Shown piece by piece: positions 27,349-36,893 of a stretch of 64,000 nt of DNA. Numbering within the stretch: position 1 is the first letter of the stretch; the number at the start of each line of letters is the position of its first letter. Made by a program: the position numbers and the translations under genes. Origin of the DNA: Leucobacter muris (GTDB lineage: Bacteria; Actinomycetota; Actinomycetes; Actinomycetales; Microbacteriaceae); NCBI RefSeq assembly GCF_004028235.1, contig NZ_CP035037.1, forward strand, positions 2,914,001 through 2,978,000, in the 5' to 3' direction. The notes below the pieces were generated by a model. The model was not told the DNA's origin and did no database searches. It was given only the letters and a program-made list of their open reading frames with translations.

Positions 27349-28164
27349 TCACCCGGAGCGGTCGTCCGCCCGGCGTGAGTCCAGTGTGGCACGAAACACC
27401 TCGTCGCGCGGGTCGGCGAGCAGCTCGGCGCGGAAGGCGACGAGCCAGCGCACCGAGCCCCGCACGCTCTCGCGCACGACGGAGCGCGCCGCGGCGGCGT
27501 CGCCCGCGCGGGTCGCCTCGATCTGGGAGGCGAGCGCATCGTGGGTGCACCGGCGCGCGGCCGCGTCGAGGTCCTGCAGGGCGAGCAGCGGGGTGAACTC
27601 CGTCTGCACGCGCACGTGCTCGTTGGTGAGGCGCACCGACTGGCTGAGCGCCGCGAGCTCGAGCTGCACCTCGGTGACGCGTCGGCGCCAGAGTTCGGGG
27701 GTCAGATCGCGGGCGGCGTCGAGCAGGCCGCGCACCACGTCGAGCTCCTCGGCCGTCGCGCGCAGGCAGGCGTAGTCGGCGCAGGCTCCCACGATCACCT
27801 CGTAGTGCACGCCCAGGTCGGCGAGCGCGACGCGCGGCATCGCCGCGAGCGCCCGCGCGTTGACCTCCTCGACCGCGCCGTGGCTCGACCGGACGAAGCT
27901 GCCGCCGTGCCTCCCGCGCCGCGTCTCGATGAGGCCCCGGTGCCGCAGCGCGCCCAGCGCTTCGCGCACCGTGACGACGGCCACGCCCAGCAGCCCGGAG
28001 AGTTCGGTCTCGCTCGGCAGCCGCTCGCCCTCGGTGAAGGCGCCGACCGAGATCGCCTGCACGATGCGCGAGACCACCTGCTCGGTGCGGCCCTCCTCGC
28101 CGATCGGGGCGAAGGCGGCGGTGCGCAGGCGGCTCGGAGGCGACTGCGTGAGCGAGCTGTTCAC
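27349..28164 (-). CDS. GntR-family regulator, FadR type (FCD domain)
   Basis: N-terminal winged helix (QVVSRIVQAISVGAFTEGER, LPSETELSGLLGVAVVTVRE, RGRHGGSFV), then an all-helical FCD effector domain with metal-type His residues (VHYEVIVGACADY, NEHVRVQ). 271 aa. Divergent from the ABC importer at 28361-32522, so most likely its regulator. Confidence 0.87.
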   Translation of the reverse strand: MNSSLTQSPPSRLRTAAFAPIGEEGRTEQVVSRIVQAISVGAFTEGERLPSETELSGLLGVAVVTVREALGALRHRGLIETRRGRHGGSFVRSSHGAVEEVNARALAAMPRVALADLGVHYEVIVGACADYACLRATAEELDVVRGLLDAARDLTPELWRRRVTEVQLELAALSQSVRLTNEHVRVQTEFTPLLALQDLDAAARRCTHDALASQIEATRAGDAAAARSVVRESVRGSVRWLVAFRAELLADPRDEVFRATLDSRRADDRSG

Positions 28165-28254
28165 CGACGACCTCCGATCTGCCTGCGGATCCGTGAAGAG
28201 TTTCCCACGGCGCGAGTGAGGATTCGCTGAGCCGCAACGTAATGAAAACGTGAC

Positions 28255-28318
28255 TTGCCGGAATCATTCTCGCATTCAAACCTATAAACCCATATGTTAT
28301 GTTTCATTTATCGGCTCG
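28255..28318. promoter_or_regulatory. AT-rich divergent promoter region of gntR and the second pot-like operon
   Basis: An AT-rich island with TATAAA (28283-28288), the palindrome CATATG and TATGTT lies between the divergent genes. It is the likely promoter/operator for the importer operon and for GntR autoregulation. I cannot assign exact -35 boxes with the usual 17-nt spacing. Confidence 0.35.
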
Positions 28319-28360
28319 TCACGAGCCCTTCCGACAACGACGTTGAGGAGCATCCGCACC

Positions 28361-29449
28361 ATGCGCCACACCACCCCCGCCGACGAGCACGGCCAGGCGG
28401 CCGTCTCCGTCCAGGGCGTCCACAAGCAGTTCGGCGACCTCGTCGCGGTCAAAGACCTCGACATCGACATCCGCGCCGGCGAGTTCTTCTCCATGCTCGG
28501 CCCCTCCGGGTCGGGCAAGACGACGGTGCTGCGCATGATCGCCGGCTTCGAGGAGCCGACCTCCGGCCGCATCCTGCTGCACGGCCAGGACGTCACCGCC
28601 TCCGCGCCGTTCGACCGAGAGGTCAACACCGTCTTCCAGGACTACGCTCTCTTCCCCCACCTCACCATCGCCGAGAACGTCGCCTACGGCCTCACAGTGC
28701 GCGGCATCTCCAAGGCCGAGCGGGCGCGCCTCGTCGGCGAGGCCCTCGAACAGGTGCAGCTCTCCCACGTCGCCGAGCGCCGCCCCTCGCAGCTCTCGGG
28801 CGGCCAGCGGCAGCGCATCGCACTCGCACGCGCACTGATCCTGCGCCCCAAGGTGCTGCTGCTCGACGAACCCCTCGGCGCTCTCGACAAGCAGCTGCGC
28901 GAGCAGATGCAGTTCGAGCTCAAGCAGATCCAGCGCGAGGTCGGGATCACCTTCGTGTTCGTCACCCACGACCAGGAGGAGGCGCTCACGCTCTCCGACC
29001 GGGTCGCCGTGTTCAACAACGGCAGGATCGAGCAGGTCGGCAGCCCCCGAGAGGTCTACGAGTTTCCCCAGACCGAGTTCGTGGCCCGCTTCCTCGGCAT
29101 CACGAACCTGCTCGCCGGCGACGCCGCCCTCGCCATCCTGGGCGAGAGCTCGCCCCACAGCGTGCGCCCCGAACGGGTGCAGATCGCCGACCCCGCCGCG
29201 CCCGCGACCGACGGCACGATCTCGCTCTCCGGCCGAGTGCTCGAGACCGTCTACGCGGGCGCCCACACCCGCTACCTCGTCGAGACCGAGAGCGGCATGC
29301 GCTTCATCTCCGAGAAGCAGAACAACCAGAGCCCCCGCACCGACCCCGTGCAGCGCGGCGACACCGTCAGTCTGCGCTTCGAGCGCAGCCACGCGGTCGC
29401 GGTCCCCGGCACGGCGGTCGCCGCACCCGGCGAACCGGCCGCGGTCTGA
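28361..29449 (+). CDS. ABC transporter ATP-binding protein, PotA-like
   Basis: Second PotA-type ATPase of the window, 362 aa. Walker [11 protein letters not shown], signature [15 protein letters not shown], Walker [13 protein letters not shown], switch [10 protein letters not shown], and a C-terminal TOBE domain ([20 protein letters not shown]). ATG 28361 is preceded by GAGGAG. Its product energises the permeases at 30810 and 31713. Confidence 0.92.
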   Translation: MRHTTPADEHGQAAVSVQGVHKQFGDLVAVKDLDIDIRAGEFFSMLGPSGSGKTTVLRMIAGFEEPTSGRILLHGQDVTASAPFDREVNTVFQDYALFPHLTIAENVAYGLTVRGISKAERARLVGEALEQVQLSHVAERRPSQLSGGQRQRIALARALILRPKVLLLDEPLGALDKQLREQMQFELKQIQREVGITFVFVTHDQEEALTLSDRVAVFNNGRIEQVGSPREVYEFPQTEFVARFLGITNLLAGDAALAILGESSPHSVRPERVQIADPAAPATDGTISLSGRVLETVYAGAHTRYLVETESGMRFISEKQNNQSPRTDPVQRGDTVSLRFERSHAVAVPGTAVAAPGEPAAV

Positions 29450-29499
29450 CCGCCCTCGCCCCGCCACCAGCCCCGAACCCGCACTACAAAGGAGTAACG

Positions 29500-30681
29500 A
29501 TGAACAAGAAACTGCTCGCCCCCGCGGCACTCGTCGCCGCGGTCGGCCTCGCACTCTCAGGCTGCGCCAGCGAGAGCGGCACCGCAGGCGGCGAAGCCGG
29601 CGGCCTCCAGATCGACGTGCCCGACATCCCCATGATCGAGGAGCTCGGCGACACCGAGAACGAGGTCAACATCCTCGCCTGGTCCGGCTTCGTCGAGCCG
29701 GCGTGGGCCGATCAGTTCACCGCCGACACCGGCTGCACCGTCAACCGCAAGGTCTTCGCGACGAGCGACGAGGCCGTGCAGCTCATGCGCACCGGCGAGT
29801 ACGACCTCGTCTCGGCCTCGGGCGACGCGAGCCTGCGACTCATCGTCGACGGCAACGTGCAGCCGCTCAACACCGAGCTGATCCCCAACTTCGGCGACGA
29901 CATCGTCGAGGGCATGAAGGGCCAGCTCTACGACACCCTCAACGGCAACGTCTACGGCATCCCGATCGGCCGCGGCGCGAACATCCTGCAGTACAACAGC
30001 TCGGTCGTCACCGACGAGCCGACCAGCTGGGACGTGGTGTGGGAGGCCGACAGCCCCTACGCCGGCAAGATCGCCGCCTACGACAGCCCGATCTACATCG
30101 CCGACGCGGCCATCTACCTGATGGCCACGCAGCCCGATCTCGGCATCGAGAACCCGTACGCGCTCGACGAGGAGCAGCTCGCGGCGGCCGTCGACCTGCT
30201 CAAGCAGCAGAACGAGATGGTCTCCGAATACTGGAGCCCCGCCACGAACGTGACCTCGTTCACCGGCGGCAACTCCGTGGTCGGCACCTCGTGGGAGGTG
30301 CTGCGCAAGGCGACGCAGGACGAGACGTTCAAGAGCGTGCTGCCCGAGGAAGGCTCGACCGGCTGGTCCGACGCCTGGATGCTCGCCGCCGACGCCCAGC
30401 ACCCCAACTGCGCCTACGCGTGGATGGACTACACCAGCGCGCCCGACGTGAACGGCCAGATCGCCATGAACTTCGGCATGGCCCCCGCGAACGCCGCATT
30501 CTGCGACTCGAGCGACGAGGCCAAGGAGCACTGCGACTACTACAACGCCACCGATGAGGACTACTACCAGAAGGTGTGGTTCTGGACCACGCCCATCGAC
30601 CAGTGCCTCGACGGCCGCACCGACGTGCAGTGCACCAACTACCAGGACTGGACCAGCGCCTGGGCCACGGTGAAGGGCTGA
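29500..30681 (+). CDS. ABC transporter substrate-binding lipoprotein, PotD-like
   Basis: Lipoprotein signal MNKKLLAPAALVAAVGLALS with lipobox LALSGC. The SBP_bac_8-like mature domain contains EVNILAWSGFVEPAWADQF, DLVSASGDASLRLI, YGIPIGRGANILQYN and C-terminal TTPIDQCLDGRTDVQC, with several cysteines probably forming disulfides. 393 aa, perfect AAAGGAG ribosome binding site. Family members bind polyamines or related amines; the ligand here is unknown. Two strong hairpins follow the gene. Confidence 0.88.
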   Translation: MNKKLLAPAALVAAVGLALSGCASESGTAGGEAGGLQIDVPDIPMIEELGDTENEVNILAWSGFVEPAWADQFTADTGCTVNRKVFATSDEAVQLMRTGEYDLVSASGDASLRLIVDGNVQPLNTELIPNFGDDIVEGMKGQLYDTLNGNVYGIPIGRGANILQYNSSVVTDEPTSWDVVWEADSPYAGKIAAYDSPIYIADAAIYLMATQPDLGIENPYALDEEQLAAAVDLLKQQNEMVSEYWSPATNVTSFTGGNSVVGTSWEVLRKATQDETFKSVLPEEGSTGWSDAWMLAADAQHPNCAYAWMDYTSAPDVNGQIAMNFGMAPANAAFCDSSDEAKEHCDYYNATDEDYYQKVWFWTTPIDQCLDGRTDVQCTNYQDWTSAWATVKG

Positions 30682-30694
30682 TCCTCACCCCCTC

Positions 30695-30753
30695 GAGCGG
30701 ATCCTGACGATCCGCTCCCGTCGGCCGGGCGAGACCCCTCGCCCGGCCGACGG
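30695..30753 (+). terminator. Two tandem hairpins after the binding-protein gene
   Basis: Hairpin 1 is GAGCGGATC/GATCCGCTC (30695-30717, 5-nt loop). Hairpin 2 has 16 perfect pairs, CCGTCGGCCGGGCGAG with its complement (30718-30753), and loop ACCC. There is no T-run. They probably act as a partial terminator or 3' stabiliser giving more binding protein than permease. Confidence 0.7.
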
Positions 30754-30809
30754 ATCCACCCCATCCGCAATCCCTCCACCCGCAAGCCCCACCGTCAGCG
30801 AGGCCCCCC

Positions 30810-31694
30810 ATGAGCTCCCAGAACGTTCTCGAACGCCGCCCCAAGCCGATCTCGACAGCGCTCTACCGCCACCCGAGAGGCCGCCTCGCCTCGCTGCTCA
30901 CCCTGCCGATGACGTGGCTGGTCGGGGTCTACATCCTGTCGCTCGCGCTGCTGCTCATCACGGCCTTCTGGACGACGGATCCCTTCACCTCCCGCGTCAA
31001 GCCCGGCTTCACGCTCGAGAACTTCCAGCAGGTCGTCACCGTGCCCGCCTTCCGCGACACCGCCCTGCGCACCCTCGGCATCGCCCTCGCCGTGACCGCG
31101 ATCTGCGCGATCTTCGCGGTGCCCCTCGCCGTGTTCATGGCGAAGGTCGCGGGCCCGCGGCTGCGGGCCGTGCTCGCCGTGCTCGTGACGCTGCCCCTCT
31201 GGGCCGGCTACCTCGTGAAGATCATCGCGATGCGCCTCGTCTGGACCGACAACGGCTTCTTCAACTGGTCGCTCGCCCCGCTCGGCGTCGAGGGGCCCGG
31301 CCTCGGGGTGCTGACCGTGATCCTCACGCTCGTCTACCTGTGGTTCCCGTACATGGCGATCCCCGTCTACGCGGCCGTCGCGCAGATCCCCGCCAACCTC
31401 TTCGACGCATCCTCCGACCTGGGGGCCAGCGGCTTCCGCACCATCCGTACCGTCGTCGCCCCGCTGCTGCTGCCGTCGCTCATCGCCGGCTCCATCTTCA
31501 CCTTCTCGCTCAGCCTCGGCGACTACATCGCGGCCATGTACGTGGGCGGCTCCACCCAGATGATCGGCAGCATCATCGCCCAGAACATCAACCTCAACCC
31601 GCCGCTCGCCGCAGCCTTCTCGGTCGTGCCGATCGTGCTGGTCGTCATCTATCTCGCCGCCGTGCGCCGCACGGGCGCGCTCAACAACCTGTAG
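30810..31694 (+). CDS. ABC transporter permease, PotB-like
   Basis: 294 aa with about six helices. Helix 1 is TWLVGVYILSLALLLITAFW and the EAA loop is LFDASSDLGASGFRTIRTVV. Forms the heteromeric channel with the next gene's product. Separated from the binding-protein gene by 128 nt containing two hairpins. Confidence 0.91.
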   Translation: MSSQNVLERRPKPISTALYRHPRGRLASLLTLPMTWLVGVYILSLALLLITAFWTTDPFTSRVKPGFTLENFQQVVTVPAFRDTALRTLGIALAVTAICAIFAVPLAVFMAKVAGPRLRAVLAVLVTLPLWAGYLVKIIAMRLVWTDNGFFNWSLAPLGVEGPGLGVLTVILTLVYLWFPYMAIPVYAAVAQIPANLFDASSDLGASGFRTIRTVVAPLLLPSLIAGSIFTFSLSLGDYIAAMYVGGSTQMIGSIIAQNINLNPPLAAAFSVVPIVLVVIYLAAVRRTGALNNL

Positions 31695-31712
31695 GCCGAA
31701 GGAGACCCCGAC

Positions 31713-32522
31713 ATGCTTCGCCTGAACCGCGCCACCAAGATCGCCCTCGCCGCCGTCACGCTCGTCGTCATGGGATTCATGTACATCCCGCTGTTCGTGA
31801 TCGTCATGAACTCGTTCAACTCGGGCCGGGTGGCGGGCTGGCCGATCCCCGGCTTCTCGCTCGAGTGGTGGGGCAAGGCGCTCGCCAACCCGGCCGTGCA
31901 CGCCGCGCTGCTCAACTCGGTCGTCGTCGCGGCCGTGGCGACCGCCTTCGCCCTGCTGCTCGGCACGCTCGCGGCCTTCGCCCTGCAGCGCTTCAAGTTC
32001 TTCGGCCAGCACACCGTCAACCTGCTCATCGTGCTGCCGATCACCCTGCCCGGCATCGTCACCGGCGTGGCGCTCTCGAACACCTTCCACCAGGTGCTCA
32101 AGCCGATGGGCATCCACGTGGGCTACTGGGGCATGATCATCGCGCACGCCACCTTCTGCGTGGTGATGGTGTTCAACAACGTGATCGCGCGCCTGCGCCG
32201 CATGAACCCCAACCTCGAGGAGGCCTCGATGGACCTGGGCGCCGGCATCGGCCAGACCTTCCGGCTCGTCACCTTCCCGCAGTTCCGCAGCGCCTTCATC
32301 GCGGGCGGCCTGCTCGCCTTCGCCCTGTCGTTCGACGAGATCGTGGTGACGATCTTCACCGCTCCGCCCGGCGTCGAGACGCTGCCGCTGTGGATCATGA
32401 ACCAGATGGCGCGCCCCAACGAGGTGAACCAGGTGAACGTGGTCGCCACCGTGATGATCCTGCTGTCGCTCATCCCCGTGTACTTCTCGCAGAAGGCCTC
32501 GGCCGCGGGCGACGCGAAATAG
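31713..32522 (+). CDS. ABC transporter permease, PotC-like
   Basis: 269 aa, six helices, starting with MLRLNRATKIALAAVTLVVM and with the EAA loop LEEASMDLGAGIGQTFRLVT. It follows the PotB-like gene by 18 nt with a GAAGGAGA ribosome binding site. Last gene of the four-gene importer. Confidence 0.92.
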   Translation: MLRLNRATKIALAAVTLVVMGFMYIPLFVIVMNSFNSGRVAGWPIPGFSLEWWGKALANPAVHAALLNSVVVAAVATAFALLLGTLAAFALQRFKFFGQHTVNLLIVLPITLPGIVTGVALSNTFHQVLKPMGIHVGYWGMIIAHATFCVVMVFNNVIARLRRMNPNLEEASMDLGAGIGQTFRLVTFPQFRSAFIAGGLLAFALSFDEIVVTIFTAPPGVETLPLWIMNQMARPNEVNQVNVVATVMILLSLIPVYFSQKASAAGDAK

Positions 32523-32566
32523 GGGCGGATCGACCCGCGCCTCTCGGGGACGCAGCAGCGGGGCCC

Positions 32567-32594
32567 GGGGCCGGCCCGCGAGGGATCCGGCCCC
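32567..32594. terminator. Hairpin between convergent transporter operons
   Basis: GGGGCCGG (32567-32574) pairs with CCGGCCCC (32587-32594). It lies between the converging PotC-like and GlnQ-like genes and may serve both. Confidence 0.5.
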
Positions 32595-32603
32595 GGTTCC
32601 GGA

Positions 32604-33386
32604 TCAGAGCACCTTCGAGAGGAAGTCCCGGGTGCGCTCCTCGCGAGGGTGGTCGAAGATCTCCGTGGGAGGGCCGCTCTCGACGACCTTGCCCTCGGCC
32701 ATGAACACCACCCGATCGGCGACCTCTCGGGCGAAGCCCATCTCGTGCGTGACGAGCACCATCGTCATGCCCGACGCGGCGAGATCCCGGATCACCTGCA
32801 GCACCTCGCCCACCATCTCGGGGTCGAGCGCGCTCGTCGCCTCGTCGAAGAGCATGATCTCGGGGCTCATCGCGAGCGCGCGGGCGATCGCGACGCGCTG
32901 CTTCTGACCGCCGGAGAGCGATGCGGGGCGCGCATCGGCCTTGTCGCCGAGCCCCACGCGCTCGAGCAGCTCGAACGCTCGGGAGCGGGCGTCGGCCTTG
33001 CCCTGCTTCTTCAGCTCGGTGGGCGCCAGCATCACGTTCTCGAGCGCCGTCATGTGCGGGAACAGGTTGAAGTGCTGGAAGACCATGCCCACGCGCTGGC
33101 GCACGGCATCGAGGTCCTTCCCCTTCGCGGTGGCGATGTTCTCGCCCACGATCAGCACCTCGCCGCTCGTGACCTCCTCGAGGCGGTTGAGGCAGCGCAG
33201 CAGCGTCGACTTGCCCGAGCCCGAGGGCCCGATCACCGCCACCACCTCGCCGTTCGCGACCGAGAGGTCGATGCCCATGAGCACCTGGTTCTTGCCGAAC
33301 GACTTGTGCAGATCCCGCACCTCGATCGGATTGTCGACCGTGGCGACCGGACGCGTGTACGCGGGTTCGTTGTTCGTCATGATCAT
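32604..33386 (-). CDS. Polar amino acid ABC transporter ATP-binding protein, GlnQ-like
   Basis: Single NBD, 260 aa. Walker [19 protein letters not shown], signature [17 protein letters not shown], Walker [22 protein letters not shown]-loop LVTHEMGFA. All are typical of the PAAT family (glutamine/arginine/glutamate). It starts 3 nt after the stop of the fused permease, forming a two-gene GlnPQ-type transporter. Confidence 0.93.
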   Translation of the reverse strand: MIMTNNEPAYTRPVATVDNPIEVRDLHKSFGKNQVLMGIDLSVANGEVVAVIGPSGSGKSTLLRCLNRLEEVTSGEVLIVGENIATAKGKDLDAVRQRVGMVFQHFNLFPHMTALENVMLAPTELKKQGKADARSRAFELLERVGLGDKADARPASLSGGQKQRVAIARALAMSPEIMLFDEATSALDPEMVGEVLQVIRDLAASGMTMVLVTHEMGFAREVADRVVFMAEGKVVESGPPTEIFDHPREERTRDFLSKVL

Positions 33387-33389
33387 CCC

Positions 33390-35672
33390 CTACTTGTTGA
33401 ACTTCCGGTCGAACCAGTTGGACAGCACCGTGAGCAGCCAGATCACGACGAAGTACATCACACCGACCACGATCCAGATCTCGAACGAGCGGAACGTCGA
33501 GGCGATCACGATGCGGCCCTGATAGGTGAGCTCGGCGAAGCCGAGCACCGACAGCAGCGACGTGTCCTTCAGCGTGATGATGAACTGGTTGATGAGGTTG
33601 GGCGTCATGATCTTGAACGCCTGCGGCATCACCACGCGGCGCATCGACGAGCCCCAGCCGAGGCCGAGCGAGCGCGCGGCCTCCATCTGACCCGGATCGA
33701 CCGACTGCACGCCGCCGCGCACCACCTCGGTGATGTACGCGCCCGCGTTGAGCGAGAGCGTGATCACACCAGCGGTGAGCGCGTCGAGCGGCTGCCCGGT
33801 GACCGCGGGGACGCCGAAGTAGAAGAAGAACGCCTGCACCAGCACCGGGGTGCCGCGGAAGATGTTCACGTACGCCGACGCGAGCTGCCTGAGCACGACA
33901 TTGGTCGACAGCTTGAGGATGCCGAAGACGATGCCGAGGATCATCGCGAAGAAGATCGACAGCGCCGTCGCCAGCAGCGTCAGCATGAGGCCCTGCAGCA
34001 GGGTCGGCATCGACGCGCCGATGAGGCTCCAGAACGAGGTGCCGCTGCCCTCGGCGTCCTCGATCGCCAGGTAGCGGTCGATGATCATCTGGTAGACTCC
34101 CGAATCCTTCGCGTTCTGCAGGCCGTCGTTGAACAGCTGCAGCAGCTCGGCGTTCTGGCCCTTGAGCACGGCGAAGCCGTAGTCGGCGCCCGGCTCGGGA
34201 TCGGTGACGATCTTCAGCGGCACGTTGCCCGACGCGATGCCGAACTGCAGCACCGGGGCGTCCTCGAAGGTGGCCGCCGAGTTGCCCGTGGCCACGTCGT
34301 TATACATGTCGGCCGAATCCTGGAACGCGTTGACCTCGAAGCCGACGTCCTTGCTGAGCTCTTGCGCGAAGTCGTAACCGACGGTGCCGGTCTTCACGGC
34401 GACCGTCTGGCCCGCGAGGTCCTCGTACGACGCGATGTCGCTGTTCTCGGCGACCGCCATCTGCACGCCCGACGCGTAGTAGGAGTCGGAGAAGTCGAAC
34501 ACCTGTTTGCGCTCGTCGGTGATGCTCATACCCGCGATCACCCCGTCGGCCTGGCCCGCCTGCACCGCCTGCAGAGCCGCATCGAACCCGAGGGTCTTCA
34601 CCTCGACCTCGAAGCCCTGGTTCGCAGCGATCGCCCGCAGCAGGTCCATGTCGATGCCGACGTTCGTACCGTCGAGCTGGTAGATGAACGGCGCGAAGGT
34701 CGTGTCGGTCGCGATCACGAACTCGCCGTTGGTCTTCGGGGTGTCGGTCGCGAAGTTCGGGTTCACCGGCAGCTCGCCGGGCTCGCCGAGGTCGAGCTCC
34801 TCGTTGCCGAGGGCCGCCTTGCCGCTGCCGATCGTGGCAGCCTCCGGGGCGTCGGCGCCGAGGTAGTCGTCGAGGATCGCCTGGTAGGTGCCGTTCTCGA
34901 TGACGTTCTTCAGGCCCTCGTTGAACGCCTCGCGCAGCTCGGCGTTCTCGCCCTTCTTGACGCCCATGCCGTAGCTGGACGCCTTCTCCTGGTCGGTGAC
35001 GGTCTTGAGCGCGACGTTGCCCGTCGCGATGCCGTACGCGAGGATCGGGTAGTCGTCGAAGACCGCGGCGGAGTTGCCCGCCGTCACGTCGCCGTACGCG
35101 TCGGAGGCGTCCTGGAAGCCTGTGACCGTGAAGCCGTGCTCCTCGCCGAGCGTCTCGGCGAACGCGAAGCCCTCGGTGCCGGTCTTCGCCGACACCGTCT
35201 TGCCGGCCAGATCCTCGTAGCTCGCGATGGTGTCGTCGTTCTGCGCGACCGCCATCTGGATACCGGAATCGAAGTAGGGGTTCGAGAAGTCGAAGGTCTT
35301 CTCGCGCTCCTTGGTGATCGACATGCCGGCCATGACGGCGTCGGCCTGGCCCGACTGCACCGCCGCGAGCGCGCCGTCGAAGCCGAGCACGTCGATCTCG
35401 ACGTCGAATCCCTGATCCTCGGCGATGGCGTTGATGAGGTCGATGTCGATGCCCCGGAGCTCGCCGTCTCGCTGAAACTCGAACGGCGCCCACGTGGTGT
35501 CGGTCGCGATCGTGTAGGTCTGCCCCTCGGCGCCCTTGGTCTGCATGAGCGCGTTCGCGGCGCCGACGGCGCCCCCGACCGTGAACAGCAGGACGAAGAG
35601 CGCGGTGATGCTCGCCAGGGTGAAGGCCCTGTACTCGCGCCACCAGGCCGCGGTCTGTCTGATGAGAGTCAT
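33390..35672 (-). CDS. Fused amino acid ABC transporter: two binding domains plus permease (GlnP-like)
   Basis: 760 aa in one uninterrupted frame. An N-terminal membrane anchor ([20 protein letters not shown]) leads to two SBP_bac_3 domains: SBD1 (~50-285, [20 protein letters not shown]) and SBD2 (~300-530, [20 protein letters not shown]). Then comes a His/Glu/Gln-type permease domain with five or so helices ([58 protein letters not shown]). This is the layout known for Lactococcus GlnP. The two SBDs are diverged copies, so they may differ in affinity or ligand. AAGAGGA precedes ATG 35672. Confidence 0.92.
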   Translation of the reverse strand: MTLIRQTAAWWREYRAFTLASITALFVLLFTVGGAVGAANALMQTKGAEGQTYTIATDTTWAPFEFQRDGELRGIDIDLINAIAEDQGFDVEIDVLGFDGALAAVQSGQADAVMAGMSITKEREKTFDFSNPYFDSGIQMAVAQNDDTIASYEDLAGKTVSAKTGTEGFAFAETLGEEHGFTVTGFQDASDAYGDVTAGNSAAVFDDYPILAYGIATGNVALKTVTDQEKASSYGMGVKKGENAELREAFNEGLKNVIENGTYQAILDDYLGADAPEAATIGSGKAALGNEELDLGEPGELPVNPNFATDTPKTNGEFVIATDTTFAPFIYQLDGTNVGIDMDLLRAIAANQGFEVEVKTLGFDAALQAVQAGQADGVIAGMSITDERKQVFDFSDSYYASGVQMAVAENSDIASYEDLAGQTVAVKTGTVGYDFAQELSKDVGFEVNAFQDSADMYNDVATGNSAATFEDAPVLQFGIASGNVPLKIVTDPEPGADYGFAVLKGQNAELLQLFNDGLQNAKDSGVYQMIIDRYLAIEDAEGSGTSFWSLIGASMPTLLQGLMLTLLATALSIFFAMILGIVFGILKLSTNVVLRQLASAYVNIFRGTPVLVQAFFFYFGVPAVTGQPLDALTAGVITLSLNAGAYITEVVRGGVQSVDPGQMEAARSLGLGWGSSMRRVVMPQAFKIMTPNLINQFIITLKDTSLLSVLGFAELTYQGRIVIASTFRSFEIWIVVGVMYFVVIWLLTVLSNWFDRKFNK

Positions 35673-35848
35673 TGAGTCCTCTTGTCGTCGTTGACTTCTG
35701 TGTACTTGCCTGTTTGCTGGGCTGCGGTGTGCAGCGACGCCTTCCAACCTACGCGATGGTCGAGCGGGCCCCGCGTCGGGGCGCTTCGAGCGGTGCGGCA
35801 TCGGCGGTGTCCGCGGGCGGTGCCCTCGGCGCCAGTTCAGGGGTTCAC

Positions 35849-35900
35849 AAAAAAAGCCCCGGGACGACGCGAAAACCCCACCGCGAAGCAGTGGGGTTTT
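35849..35900 (-). terminator. Terminator of tRNA-Ser
   Basis: On the minus strand the stem AAAACCCCAC/GTGGGGTTTT (35872-35900) follows the tRNA directly. Further on, CCCGGGGC is followed by seven T (A-run 35849-35855 on the plus strand). Confidence 0.75.
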
Positions 35901-35987
35901 GGCGGAGGATGGGGGATTTGAACCCCCGAGGGCGTGAACCCAACACGCGTTCCAGGCGTGCGCCATAGGCCGCTAGGCGAATCCTCC
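35900..35987 (-). tRNA. tRNA-Ser (anticodon GGA)
   Basis: 88 nt including encoded CCA. Acceptor GGAGGAT/ATCCTCC, anticodon stem CACGC/GCGTG around loop CTGGAAC (anticodon GGA, reads UCC/UCU), a long variable arm as expected for Ser, and T arm GGGGG TTCAAAT CCCCC. Confidence 0.97.
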
Positions 35988-36065
35988 TCGCTGGCCGAAA
36001 AGGCCAACGCCCACCAGTCTAGCGGGTTCCCGCCACGCTTCCGAAACCGGCTGTTCGGGCCGAAA

Positions 36066-36081
36066 CTGAGAGCGTTCTCAG
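36066..36081. promoter_or_regulatory. Palindrome CTGAGA-n4-TCTCAG upstream of the CHAP-like gene
   Basis: A perfect 6-bp inverted repeat 8 bp upstream of the -35 box at 36090. A related palindrome TCTGAG-AA-CTCAGA occurs just before the promoter of the surface-protein operon (45300-45313). Possible operator for an unknown factor. Confidence 0.4.
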
Positions 36082-36089
36082 ACCTGCAC

Positions 36090-36118
36090 TTGAAAGTAAC
36101 GGATTGGTAACGCATACT
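36090..36118 (+). promoter_or_regulatory. Sigma70-type promoter with embedded MtrA-like GTAAC direct repeat
   Basis: TTGAAA (36090-36095), 17-nt spacer, CATACT (36113-36118). The spacer holds GTAAC GGATTG GTAAC (36096-36111), the direct repeat recognised by the actinobacterial response regulator MtrA, which controls cell-wall hydrolase genes. Transcription would start near 36125. Confidence 0.6.
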
Positions 36119-36178
36119 AGACGAGGCGCTCGGGCCACTGCCCGGCGTTTTTTGTTGGACAATCCCTGGAGCAAACGC

Positions 36179-36814
36179 GTGCGAGTACCCGCCAAGGCCT
36201 TCGTAGTCGGCCTGGTCTCATCCGTCACGTTCGCCTTCGGCGCCGCACCCGCCATGGCGAGCACGCCCGTCGAAGATTTCTCGGTCGCCGCGGTGCAGCC
36301 CGCCGCCCAGATCTCCCAGACGCTCGACACCACGAGCGACGACGTGATCGCGGGCGCATCGATCGAAGCGGTCGTGGCCATCGACGAGGTCTCGACCGTT
36401 CCCCACGGCTTCGACGTGGCCGCTACGATCGCCCTTGCTGAGAGCGAGGTCGGCACGAGCCGCGCGACCGGCTGGAGCGCCCCCGGCGAGTGCATCATGT
36501 CGGCCCAGCGCTGGATCCGCGCGGGCGGCGGCAACTGGGGCGGCGGCGGCAACCCCGTCTCGAACTACGACAACGCGACCCGCGTCACCCTCGCCACCGC
36601 GGCCCCGGGCGACGTCATCCAGTACGAGAACATCGACTCCCCCACCTCGTGGGTGACGGGCGTGCACACCGTGCTCATCACCGAGGTGCACGACGACGGC
36701 ACCTTCACCATCATCGAGTCGAACAACCCCGGCGGTTCCGGCCTCGTCAGCAAGAACGAGAGTTGGACGCCCGCGCCCCCGGCCGGTTTCCAGGCCGCCG
36801 TCTGGCGCTTCTGA
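36179..36814 (+). CDS. Secreted CHAP-like (cysteine amidase/endopeptidase-type) protein
   Basis: Signal peptide: basic VRVPAK, hydrophobic AFVVGLVSSVTFAFGAAPA, cleavage near AMA-S. After a ~75-residue linker comes a domain with Cys in GECIMSAQRWI and His in TGVHTVLITEV, then FTIIESNNPGGSG. The Cys/His order and spacing match CHAP/NlpC-type peptidoglycan hydrolases, but the match is by eye only. GTG 36179 (211 aa) is chosen for its CTGGAG ribosome binding site; in-frame TTG codons lie upstream at 36155 and 36104. The promoter carries an MtrA-type repeat, which fits a cell-wall enzyme. Confidence 0.72.
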   Translation: MRVPAKAFVVGLVSSVTFAFGAAPAMASTPVEDFSVAAVQPAAQISQTLDTTSDDVIAGASIEAVVAIDEVSTVPHGFDVAATIALAESEVGTSRATGWSAPGECIMSAQRWIRAGGGNWGGGGNPVSNYDNATRVTLATAAPGDVIQYENIDSPTSWVTGVHTVLITEVHDDGTFTIIESNNPGGSGLVSKNESWTPAPPAGFQAAVWRF

Positions 36815-36835
36815 GTCTGCATTCTCCGCGCGACA

Positions 36836-36870
36836 GGGCGGGGTCGGATCGCATGATCCCGGCCCCGCCC
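36836..36870 (+). terminator. Terminator of the CHAP-like gene
   Basis: GGGCGGGGTCGGATC (36836-36850), loop GCAT, then an imperfect complement (36855-36870) followed by TTT. It starts 21 nt after the stop codon. Confidence 0.7.
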
Positions 36871-36893
36871 TTTCGCGTGCCCGGGCGGGCCCG

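Noticed and set aside
33390..35672. Possible assembly fusion of two binding-protein genes with a permease gene
   Set aside because: The frame is continuous with smooth linkers, the layout is known for GlnP proteins, and the ATPase gene follows directly.
36104..36178. Upstream TTG starts for the CHAP-like protein
   Set aside because: TTG 36104 lies inside the promoter spacer. GTG 36179 has a ribosome binding site and starts directly at the signal peptide.
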